From Apoda limacodes (taxonomy: Eukaryota; Arthropoda; Insecta; Lepidoptera; Limacodidae), in contig OX291545.1 of assembly GCA_946406115.1 (NCBI GenBank), forward strand, positions 25,663,153 to 25,727,152: DNA of 64,000 nt, written 5' to 3'. Each line of letters starts with the position of its first letter. Positions within the stretch are counted from its first letter, which is position 1. Under the pieces are notes generated by a model, which was not told where the DNA came from, made no database searches, and saw only the letters and a list, made by a program, of their open reading frames with translations. Positions 13,390-22,884 of this stretch are shown here, piece by piece. The position numbers and the translations under genes were made by a program.

Positions 13390-13708
13390 TAGCATCTGAA
13401 GCATAGACATTTTTTTTTCTGAGCTGACTATGGAGTTGGCTGTTGCAGCCAATACTGCTTCACCGGGCTTTTTGGGGCGAGATCCTGAGGGAGCCTCAGC
13501 CCATATAGCACCCTCGGCTTGGATTGTCACTCTCGGAGGTGTCCCTTCGACCAGCGTGAGTCTCGAATCAGCGTCAGGAGGCTCCGGAGGCCGTTCTGAG
13601 AAAGCGGTTTTGGAGGGTCTGGAGTTAGTGGAGATTGCGTTTAGACAACACATAAACGACACTAGCGTCTACTAGTATGGGGCGGATGCAAGTGGTGTAA
13701 AGAGTCAG
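13390..13708 (-). pseudogene. Jockey-type LINE reverse transcriptase fragment
   Basis: Read on the minus strand from 13708, the sequence encodes LTLYTTCIRPILVDASVVYV and then, after a short divergent part, LQTLQNRFLRTASGAS. These match the part of Jockey-clade reverse transcriptases just after the catalytic domain (pattern LYKTCIRPxxxYAS, SLQxxQxRxxRxxxGA). Stops and frame changes make it a pseudogene. Beyond about 13560 the resemblance fades, although a 91-codon minus-strand frame (13387-13662) stays open. It faces a second fragment of the same region at 13885-14170. Their first 37 bp are perfectly inverted copies. Confidence 0.6.
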
Positions 13709-14035
13709 TACGTACGTCGCTCGTCGGACCTCTGTTTGTAATCCTTACTATGTGCCCATGAACTAATGAAATGCAAGAGAGAGGGACGTTATTACAAACG
13801 TTTTCACTTTTAATTTATTTTTACAATCCTTTTCACCACTGGCCGCCATTTGCGACCATCTTCTCTCTCACTATTCGGCCGAGGCATTCCTTGGCATAAC
13901 AAGGCCAAATATCTTGGTGTGATCCTGTGAGCCGCTTTGTCCTCGGTCGTCTATATCCCATGATAGGCAAGTACAGTGGGATGTCGCTTAGAAATAAGCT
14001 GACTCTTTACACCACTTGCATCCGCCCCATACTAG
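13672..14035. repeat. 37-bp perfect inverted repeat joining two Jockey fragments
   Basis: Positions 13672-13708 (CTAGTATGGGGCGG through AGAGTCAG) are the exact reverse complement of 13999-14035. Outside the perfect core, similarity continues with different spacing (GGAGGGTCTGGAG at about 13618 against its complement near 14060). The arms belong to the same LINE coding segment in opposite orientation. Confidence 0.85.
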
Positions 14036-14170
14036 CATACGCTACTACTAGCAGTCTCCAGACCCTCCGAATCCGGTACCTCAGAGCGGCGGTCATTCGG
14101 ATCCACAAACTATCACAACAACCATTGTTAGCCGGCTTCGGCCTAACTAACTATTCGGTCGACCTTCCCT
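13885..14170 (+). pseudogene. Jockey-type LINE reverse transcriptase fragment
   Basis: The plus strand reads IPWHNKAKYLGVIL, a stop at the TGA at 13928, then RFVLGRLYPMIGKYSGMSLR and NKLTLYTTCIRPILAYA. These are standard blocks from the region after the YADD box in Jockey-clade LINEs (KYLGVxLD, then FxLGRLYPMIxxxSxLSLRN, then CIRPxxxYA). The ~20 residues normally between GVIL and the RLYPM block are missing, so an internal deletion is likely. After 14060 the match to the family weakens. No 5' part or 3' tail is visible, so this is a truncated, inactive copy. Confidence 0.75.
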
Positions 14171-14173
14171 AGT

Positions 14174-14490
14174 ACAACCCCCGGTACAAGGCCTATTAAC
14201 CCACCCAGTAACTCTATTCTTCTTTCTATTGATTATTGTTAGACCTACATTAGAAGAAGTAACCCTGATCCGAACTAATACAAACAGGAGTTTTAGACGT
14301 CAGGTTAGGTGGCTACCAGCACATACCATGCTGTTTACTATATTTGTTTACCTTTAATATATTACACTGAAAACATATTGAAAAAAAAAGTTATTGACGT
14401 CAATATAATGTTATGATTCATAAATGCGTAATTTATAATATTTATATATGTATTTACATAGTAAATTTCATACTGACTATTTTATCACCA
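14174..14490. other. No recognisable feature
   Basis: AT-rich sequence after the Jockey fragment with no motif I can name. Confidence 0.4.
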
Positions 14491-14530
14491 ACTAGCTTTT
14501 GGCTGCGACTTCGTTCGTCTTCAATACTAT
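14491..14530 (-). repeat. LINE-tail remnant
   Basis: ACTAGCTTTTGGCTGCGACTTCGTTCGTC is the minus-strand form of the tail 'acgaagtcgc...agctagt' that ends many lepidopteran RTE-like repeats. Only the last ~35 bp remain. Confidence 0.5.
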
Positions 14531-16854
14531 GTTAATATTAACCAGATTTTGAAACGTTTGTTTTCTATTGCACTTTTTTGGTATAAAAAGTGTACCTATC
14601 TCTATGAGCTACTTCCTATATTATTCATATATTACTACCTATATTGGTTACTTGCCACATTTAACTCATGTCCTCGCAGTACCTGTCAGAGTATGATTGT
14701 GTGTGAAAAAGTTCCAAAGCAAGCAAGAGTAGGATTGCTTCTCTAAATTGCGTTATTTTAAAACGTGTAGGATACGATTTTTCTTAAATTGCTCATATAT
14801 TATTAAGTACTCAGAAACATTGTTGGACAAAGAGCGGCTCCGACTACCTGGTGGGGTGCTGTACCTTCCCGGAATACCGTAATGGCGGATTTTTAATCTC
14901 TTCCACTGAACATGAGTTTTGCAAAGATAGTGTATCTTCGTAATTTAAAACTGTGATTAGGGTTGTCACAGAATTATAAATCAGCTGGTAATTATTTATA
15001 ATGATCCTTTTGTGATTTTTGGATATATATAATTAAGTGTTGAAGACTATTTGTGTTTATGTTCCATCCATGTTGGATTTATTTTGACGTCACATAATAC
15101 TAAGGTAAAGCTAAAAACACTTAATTTGTTATAATGAGAAGTCTGTCTGTCTTTCTGTCTGTCTGTCTGTCAAAATTAATTTGTCAAAGTTTTTTTTAAA
15201 GAACTATATTTAATCAATTTTATTTTAGAAAACCTTTATAAGTAATAACAGCATTTTATTAATACTATATTATATTAATTCTAAAAAATAATATAAAAGT
15301 GACAACCCTATGCGTGCCTGTGTTACTTTGACTACGCCGTCAAACGATTAGCAATTTCATCAGTCCAATGCGGGCGTCACAAAGTCTGCCGAAAAACCTT
15401 CGCTCTACGCTTCACCGGAAGGATTAAATCGACTTCGCCGATTATCCTAAAAAAGGACCAATGCTTTACCTGAAATATACTTAATCTACGATGATAACTT
15501 ATCGCAAAACCATGATACTTTCTTGTTTACAGCAATAACATTAACATTTTATTTAGTAGTAACCTAAATATTCTTAGGAAACAATGTTTTTTTCTCTTTT
15601 ACATTAGTGACAATATGATGTACTTATTCCAATCGAAAAAATTAAACAAAATATGTTCTGAGAACCAAATTAGTTAAATAACATACTTATTTATCAGAAA
15701 CAATGTTGATCTATTTACAAATCAGAGTGTGAAGTCATTATAAGAATTTTTTGAATAGCATAGTTAATGAAAATCTATTCAACAGAACGCAAAAGAGAGC
15801 GTTTTGAACAAAAGGTAGGTACGTACAAAATCGCACATATTTTCAGCCAGCGCTTGTCACCTGATCAATATTGACACATATGTTTTCACTGTAACTGAAC
15901 AGCTGTTTTGGTTTAAAGGCAAAAAATAAAATAAAACGTCAAATGATAATTTTAAATGATTTTATTTTAAAACTTTTGTAAATGTGGCGATATCGATTTT
16001 TTTTTATTGACTTAAAAATATTTAACGAATTCTGATTCTTGAAGCATTTTTGACGTAGAAAAATATTTAGCATTATGATTTTCATTTTTCGCTTCCTTTA
16101 TGTATGGCGATAACGGACACTGATAATGAAACAAACAGTAATATTAGATTATACTATATAGTACTATCTTATACTATTATATTAGACCTACTGAGTAGGT
16201 CTAAACTTGAATTAGCATAAAGATAAGTATCTAAAAACGAACTTAACTTTAATGCGCATGACTATTTTGTACTACTCCTGAAATCATCCTAACACCTTAG
16301 GTCATAAATGGTCACGTGCTCTACAGTTTCCGAGAAACTTCCTCCCGCGAACGCTTAAGAGGAAATTTCAGGCTGCTTTTCCCCATACAAACGAATTACC
16401 AAGTTTCCTTCCAGGGTTTTGGCATTAGACGTATCATTTTTTATACATGACAGTTCCTACGTGTATGTTTTACTTTTTTTTTAAATGCCATTCTTGAAAA
16501 AAAAAGGGGTTTAAAAAATGCCTCTTTTTATGACATTTTCAGACGTCCTTTGTACGATTATTTATTATGTAAACTATTTAAGAAAACAAAACATACATGC
16601 GCACATAGAAAAATTCATTAACTTCTAGGATAAGTTATTTCTACACAATTCGGTTGAGATTTGGAGGAGAAAAAAGGGGAATCCAAAACACCGACTTTGA
16701 TGATTCTGACTAGGTATAATTAGTCCGAGGCGCAGTTGCCCCTATTGCACATCATCGGTATTTTCGCCCGGGTCTTAGCGCGACAGCAATTGTATCTCCA
16801 AATACATATGTGTGTATTTGCTTTGATCTGATATTTCCTCTAGAGTTGTGGAAT
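14531..16854. other. Mostly unrecognised sequence
   Basis: Apart from the repeat piece at 15078-15180 I see no gene or repeat. A perfect short hairpin, TAGACCTAC-TGA-GTAGGTCTA, lies near 16183-16203. Confidence 0.4.
15078..15180 (+). repeat. LINE-tail family 5' piece with (GTCT)n
   Basis: ACTAAGGTAAAGCTAA, CACTTAATTTGT and ATAATGAGA are shared with the copy at 19131-19583. They are followed by an imperfect GTCT run (about 15141-15171) like the CTGTCTGTC runs of the other copies. The rest of the repeat is missing. Confidence 0.55.
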
Positions 16855-16998
16855 GAACTCTTTATCAAGGTTTTCTTTAGGGACGACAGAATGGGGTAGT
16901 TCAAGATTAGATTTCTAATGGGTCGGCAAAGCGCGGGCCATTAACATGAGGTGGACCGTAAGCTTGTTTTCCACCTAAATGGTATACAAAACTATAGA
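16855..16998 (+). repeat. Poly(A)-type retroposon (ACCGCTTACCATCAGG family)
   Basis: GGGTCGGCAAAGCGCG, GAGGTGGACCGTAAGCTTG, TTTTCCACCTAAATGGTATAC and an A-rich end align with the better copies at 47262-47374 and 60888-61002. The central ACCGCTTACCATCAGG is eroded. It is a short tail-type retroposon without coding capacity. Confidence 0.65.
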
Positions 16999-17100
16999 AA
17001 GGTCGAGATTACACCGGGATAAAGACACATAACAAATGAAATAAGTCAGGTAACGTTTAAACAAACAAGACAACAGGGAATAATAACAATTGGGAGTTTT

Positions 17101-17360
17101 TTAAAAAATAATCACATCGCCTTCAGAACCCCACTAAAAAGTAAAAAAAAAACCTTACGCACGCACACTGAACATTAAGCTAATATTTTCTTCTCCTTGA
17201 AGTCAAATGCCAAAATTTTGCAGCAAAGACAGAAGAAAATAACTTGTAAGCATTCGTCTTTAAGGGAAAGAAATCACATAGCTCAATGTTCCATGTGCGT
17301 GCGTAAGTTTTTTTTTTTACATTTTGGTGGGGGTTGAAGGCGGTGTAATTTTTTTTTTAA
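17101..17360. mobile_element. Fold-back MITE with ~78-bp inverted arms
   Basis: The left arm (17101-17179: CATCGCCTTCAGAACCCC, an A-run, CTTACGCACGCACACTGAAC) is an imperfect reverse complement of the right arm (17282-17360), about 85% by eye. About 100 bp separate the arms. No coding frame is present. No clear target duplication was found, so the superfamily is open. Confidence 0.75.
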
Positions 17361-17464
17361 CTTTCAGTTGGTGCTTGTACATATCTTGATATATCAAGCA
17401 AAGATAATCTTTAATAACTAAAAAGTATTAGGGTACTTTAATATGGGAGTGATAAGAGTTTAAA

Positions 17465-17572
17465 AAGGTTGCCAATGCGCGTGTACCTAATGTTACATAG
17501 GCTACGGTGACAGCTTAACATCAGGCATGGTGTCTACTTGTTTGTCACCTTGGTAGTAGAAAATCGGCTGGA
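17465..17572 (+). repeat. Decayed poly(A)-type retroposon
   Basis: GGTTGCCAATGCGCGTG, ATAGGCTACGGTGACAGC, TTAACATCAGGC and CTTGTTTGTCACCTTGGTAG match in order the blocks of the ACCGCTTACCATCAGG retroposon family. The poly(A) tail is gone. Confidence 0.6.
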
Positions 17573-17616
17573 AGCCGGTAGTCATTAAGAAACTTACACA
17601 CAATAGGTTGCGCTTC

Positions 17617-17826
17617 AGAATAGAATAGAATGGAACAGAACGGAATAGAACGGATTTGAATGGAATAGAACGGATTAGAATAGAATAAAATGGAATAGAA
17701 TAAAATAGAATGGAATAGAATGGAATAGAATGGAATAGAATGGGATAGAATGGAATAGAATGGAATAGAATGGAATAGAAGGACATAGAATAGATAAGAA
17801 TAGAATAGAATAGAGTGGAATAGAAT
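17617..17826. repeat. (GAATA/GAATG)n pentanucleotide satellite
   Basis: About 210 bp of 5-bp units alternating AGAAT and GGAAT, most regular between 17690 and 17780 with a 10-bp higher-order unit (AGAATGGAAT). The long Phe/Tyr/Ser/Ile-rich open frames on the minus strand come from this repetition and are not genes. Confidence 0.95.
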
Positions 17827-17948
17827 TTATTTGACTAAAAAGATAAGTACCAAAAAGAAATGAGGCCACACAATGTATAAAACTAACATACGTGTTGGAG
17901 TGTGATGTCAAATTTTGTTAAATTTGCGGTGCTTAACTAACACACTTA

Positions 17949-18388
17949 GGGCGCGTTCGTTTTGGAATGTAGAATCATTTTTTTTTTCATACTTTTGTCA
18001 CCTGTCATCCGTTCGTTTAGCATTGGTATCAAAAATATCAAAATTTAAGTATAATCTGTGACAAACTATCATGCGTTCGTTTACGATATTTTTGTTATTT
18101 TTGTCACTTTTGCCACCAAAAAATGAAACTTTAGACCCATGTCCAGAGGTGGGGTTTTTGTGTTAATCTGTCAAACTGCCTATACATATTCATTGTTTAT
18201 GATAGTGTGTATGTGTTTTATCGTAGTGTGTGTACGTCAACCGTTCGTTTTGCAAGTTTTGTAACCAAAAATTTTTAAGGGACGTTTCAAAGATATATGA
18301 ACATTAGGTGTCGGCGGCTAAGCTGGCTTTATCAAAAGTGTTAAAAGTTTTATTCGTGGGAACTCTTAATCCCAGAACGAACGCGGCC
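17949..18388. mobile_element. PIF/Harbinger-like MITE with TTA duplication
   Basis: A 440-bp element with terminal inverted repeats GGGCGCGTTCGTTTTGG (left) and, reading inward from the right, GGCCGCGTTCGTTCTGGG. It is flanked by TTA at 17946-17948 and 18389-18391; a 3-bp TTA target is typical of PIF/Harbinger. The motif CGTTCGTTT recurs inside at about 18011, 18073 and 18242. There is no coding frame, so it would need a transposase in trans. The superfamily is inferred from the TIR and target site only. Confidence 0.8.
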
Positions 18389-18898
18389 TTAATAGTCCAT
18401 ATCTTAGAAACTACTGAACCGATTACGATGAAACTTGAACGGTAACTAATTTATTAAAGAAGAATTATTAAATATGATCACTAGTTTCTAAGAAACACGT
18501 CGAAATATACATACACTTATAAAATGTGGGAAATTTGTTTAGAAATCATATAGGAATATTGTGCTATTCTAACAATATAACTTTCGTACAGGTTAAACTG
18601 ATACCCTCCTTTCTTTTGAAGTCGTTTAAAAACTAAAACCCGACTACCCAAATTATATCAAAGATGACGTAACTTTTAAAATAATATATATAATAATAAT
18701 ATATATTATAATTGGTATATCAAGACCTTTCATTCGATACCAAACACGACACAATATATCTTTTTTTTAGTGGTTTAATGCGCTATATTGGATTTAATGA
18801 GACCTAGCCTATAACATACCAAACACTAAGACTAAGCTATCGTTTGACTAAGCTTTACCTCATTTATCAATAAAAGATATAGGATAAAATAGTGTGAG

Positions 18899-19130
18899 AG
18901 TGTTATGTCCCTTTTATTCACATAGTTTATACAAGTCATAAATATACAAATCATACATATCCGGAATTTTTCAATAAAAACCTTTTATTTTATACTAATC
19001 TCGATATATTTATGATTTTTATTACTCAGAGTATTATAGAAGCTATAGGGCGGATATAAAAATTCCGGATATGTATGATTTGTATATTTATGACTTGTAT
19101 AAACTATGTGAATAAAAGGGACATAACACT
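18899..19130. repeat. Perfect 73-bp inverted repeat (hairpin element)
   Basis: The left arm 18899-18971 and right arm 19058-19130 are exact reverse complements as I read them (AGTGTTATGTCCCTTTTATT at the left start, the complement at the right end). An 86-bp spacer separates them. It may be a small fold-back MITE or a recently formed palindrome. The right arm runs directly into a LINE-tail repeat. Confidence 0.9.
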
Positions 19131-19583
19131 TAATTTGACGACATACACTAAGGTAAAGCTAACGACACTTAATTTGTAATAATGAGATGAAAAGCTAAGG
19201 AGCTGCAAGAAATCTGTCTGTCTGTCTATTTGTTACCTCTTAACGCTGAAACCGCTGCGCCTATTAAGATGAAATTTGGTATGTAGATAGTTTGAGTCCT
19301 GAGGAAGGACATCATCGGCTACTTGAAAATGTCAAGTGTGAGTTGGTTTTTTTGCTATAACTGAGGAGTTGCCGTTGAAATCCTACACCGATTACCGAAT
19401 CTAGGGCAGATGGAACCGAGGACAAATTGAGCATGAAGGTAGTTTGAGTCCCGGGGAAGGACAAACGCCACTTGAAAATTTCAAGCGTGAGTCGGTTTGT
19501 TCTCTATAATCAAGTTGCCGTTGAAATCTTATATCGATAACCAAATTTAGGGCAGGTGGAACCGCGGGCAAAAGCTAGTATTA
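19131..19583 (+). repeat. RTE-like LINE-tail repeat with internal duplication
   Basis: Blocks in order: ACTAAGGTAAAGCTAA, CTGTCTGTCTGTC, TTGTTACCTCTTAACGCTG, GATGAAATTTGGTATGTAG, TAGTTTGAGTCCTGAGGAAG, TGAGGAGTTGCCGTTGAAAT, CGATTACCGAATCTAGGGCA. The segment from TAGTTTGAGTCC to the AGGGCAGGTGG block then appears a second time, ending in GGAACCGCGGGCAAAAGCTAG. The 3' end is the common lepidopteran RTE-like terminus. No coding part remains. Confidence 0.75.
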
Positions 19584-22013
19584 GGTATACTACTTTTTCA
19601 TAATTTAAACTTTGTATATAAATTGTATCTAGGAATATGACCATTATAACTATTTTATATTAATACTTTGTAAGAAAATCACTCAAATTTGAATTTAATT
19701 AAAAACATTAGTTACATAAATAAAATTACCCTAAATATTTAAAAAAATCAACTGTTTCTGAACAGTAAAGTAAGCCAAGACGTAAGCGCTAACGGTGCAA
19801 GTGATCAAGTAAGTAATACTTTATTTGGTTCAAACTTTAAGTTATAAATGTTTAACACTTATGAGGTGACCCGCCCCCGAGCCGTTCGAAGATTCTCTAT
19901 TAACTTTCCGTTAAGATAATTACATTATCAGTGCGCATGCGCAGCGTCAAGTTACACGTCAATCAAGTGCGTTCATGCGCAGGAGTGTATTATTAAATGA
20001 ATGTCCATAACTACACCTATCTAAGGTGTATATAGTATTGGAAACATGTACAATACTATACAGCTAAAGTTTGTATATTGTTCATTAGCTCCAATAGTAC
20101 GTTGTACCCCGGAAATGCACAGTTGCCTAACGTAGGTATACCCTAAATCTCAAGTATAAATTGTTGTACATTTTTGTGTTCTCAGACAAAACCTTTGCTA
20201 GTCCGAACGGGCATAGTCAAAGACGTTTGTTTTGAAAAAACGGTCCACAAATACATGATGGAACATCTCGAAAAACATAAATGGGATTCGAACCTAGAGG
20301 CACGACTCGCGCAATCACTACAATAACATGCTTACAATGTATATATTTTTTAATTTACATTTATTACTCAAAGTGCTTACAGCGTGAACCAAAAGGTAAA
20401 GGTTTAGGTATGTCATTAGTTTAAATATATTTATTAAATTACTTCAATGTCGCTTACCATTCCACAATACATTGAACTAATTAATTAAAATATTTAATGT
20501 ATGCATGTAATTTATGGAAAAAACTCCGATTGTGGCGAAAGCTACCTTCCCGTTTAAAGCTGTCAAATATTATAAAGCTTTAAATTAAAAAAAAAAAAAT
20601 TTCATCCCACATTAATAGTTCATATGATTATTATTATGATGTAATGCAGTGTTAGAGTTAAACGTAAAAAGCCCATGACAGAAAGAAAAAAGTTAGTAAT
20701 AAAATAATATAGTAAGGTAAAGGTGATCGTTTGTCATGCGAATCGTGCATTAGTCGTCGACTCTAATTTCCCTTTTGATTTTAAGTAATTTATATGAAAT
20801 TATGTGGAGAAAACTTTGGTAAAAGGATTCCAAAGGGTACTTTTTATGATAAATGTTCGTTTTCTATTCGATTACGTAGATAAATGCGGCCGATTGTAGC
20901 CTATCGAGATTGTAAGTGACCGATTACGAAACGACTAATCACCAGCAAAATGTTTCCTGTAGTAGGTATAAATGCAAAACAAAGTTGATTTAGTTTTTTT
21001 TCTATCATTAAAAATATCTTTGAAAACTATTTAAAACGAAAAGTAATAATATCGAAAACTAATAAAAAAATAAACTAATAAGAACAAAGAAAAAAAAAAC
21101 AGTATTTTCGTTTTTTGTGTCTGTTGCTTTTAATGAAAAATCTAGGGCGGCTCAAGCCGCTATCAAAAGTTAGTCGTTAATAAAATTAAGTTGAGTACTA
21201 TTTTGTTTAAAGGTAATCTTATAATGGTTTTTGGTATGTATTATATACCTATGCATACTATGGCAATAGGCAGAGACCAAAGACTTCAATTTGGTACGAT
21301 CCTATCCATCTAACATACTTACGCAATATTTGGCACGTTTTAAAGAAATTTACTGAAGTCAGCAAAAGGACTAAATTAAACTTTATTTCTCAAAAAACTT
21401 TAACTTTCAACGCAATATAGAAACGTCTCAAGTTGATAGTAAAACTCGTACCTATTTGATTTTAGTAGTAAAAATTAGAAGTATAAACCCTGGTCTATGT
21501 GTATGTGAGAGAAACTAATGTCCTAGCTCCTGGGCTGTAACATGACTCAAAGCTAATGTTAATTACATAATTACTGTGGCATTAGAAAAACAAAACTAAA
21601 CATTACCGTTAATAATTTCATTATAAAGCTCCTCCATTTCGTGCGTTATCGTTCCATCGCTCTGGCCCCTAAATAAAACTGTGCCACGGAAATTATAACC
21701 TACTCTATAATTTCGTTATGCAAATACACTTCTTTTTACAGGTGTGAAATAAATTCGATAATTTGCACAGGAATTTTAGGTTAAACTATTGTAGATGATG
21801 TCAAATGGCGTCCATTTTAATATTCCGTAGCGCAGAAACAAACCCTTTTAGTTTCTCCATATTTACTTGTCTAGGACGACAAGGATAAATTTAACATTTT
21901 CATGAATATTTCTAATCACTGCATTGGTCTATATTACAACATTAAAAAAATATTCCTATTCGAATTGTAAATCTATATAAATATTATAAATGCGAAAGAT
22001 ATTATTATATATC
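19584..22013. other. Mostly unrecognised sequence
   Basis: AT-rich, with no gene. The only signal I could name is a tRNA-like B-box at 20284-20294, listed separately. Confidence 0.45.
20270..20330 (-). repeat. tRNA-derived SINE head fragment
   Basis: On the minus strand the sequence contains GGTTCGAATCC (20284-20294 on the plus strand as GGATTCGAACC), an exact RNA polymerase III B-box, preceded by GCGCGAGTCGTGCCTCTA. No good A-box or cloverleaf can be drawn. It is therefore a SINE head or tRNA relic, not a tRNA gene. Confidence 0.45.
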
Positions 22014-22420
22014 TATACTAATGTTATAAATGCGAATAAAATAGACGGGAACTCTGTCTGTCTGTCTGTCTGTTACCTCTTCACGCTTTAACTGCTGTAC
22101 CAGTTGAGACAAAATTTGGCATGGAGATAGTTTGAGTTCTGAGGAAGGACATAGACTACTTGAAACCGTCAAGTGTGAGTCGTTATTTTTTCTACAATTG
22201 AGGAGTTGTAGTTGAAATCCTACACCGATAACCAAATTTAGGGCGAGAAACACTGCGGGAAAATTTGACATGGAGATAGTTTAAGTGCCATAAAAGGACA
22301 TTGGCTACTAGAAAATGTCAAGTGGGAGTCGGTTTTAGTTCTATAATTGAGGAGTTGCCGTTGAAATCCTACACAGATAACCGAATTTAGGGCGACTGGA
22401 ACAGCGAGCAAAAGCTAGTT
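22014..22420 (+). repeat. RTE-like LINE-tail repeat with internal duplication
   Basis: It starts CTATACTAATGTTATAAATG and CGAATAAAATAGACGGG, and contains CTCTGTCTGTCTGTCTGTC, TTACCTCTTCACGC, TAGTTTGAGTTCTGAGGAAG and GAGGAGTTGTAGTTGAAATC. A second pass through the TAGTTT...GAGGAGTTGCCGTTGAAATC segment ends with GAGCAAAAGCTAG. It shares the internal duplication with 19131-19583, so the two represent one subfamily. Confidence 0.75.
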
Positions 22421-22884
22421 ATGAATATTTTTGAGTATTTTAGTATATACAGTAGTATTCCGAGTAAAATATACTTTGAGTAAGTAGTTTAATATTCGTT
22501 ATTAGTATATTAATATATAGGAAGATTTTTGAAATCAGGTCTTGTTTGCGTAATATTTGACTCCAAGTCACCTCTTTGCGTGTGTTGCATTTACTTTCTT
22601 CTCTTACCTCTTAACCTGATGATTATAAATATTTAGAAAATTAAGACTGAGGAGCTCATAACCCAGTCACCGTTAGCCAGTAACCCATTTACGTCTACCT
22701 AAACGATAGGTAAAGTAGAGCAGCGCCAAATCAGAGACCTTATAAGTGATTAAAAAACGGTGAGCCAGCACGGCGGACTTTGGCCTAAGCTTCCTTCTCT
22801 AAGATGGGGCATCTAAAGTGGGGCGCAGAGTCTGAGACAACTAAGCCATCAATTAATTGTGGATCGACTTGTTCATGAGCTATG
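22421..22884. other. No recognisable feature
   Basis: About 460 bp upstream of the Tc1-like element with no gene or repeat I can name. Confidence 0.4.

Noticed and set aside
17502..17911. Long minus-strand frames rich in Phe, Tyr, Ser, Ile and Pro
   Set aside because: They are translations of the GAATA/GAATG satellite and have no gene signals.
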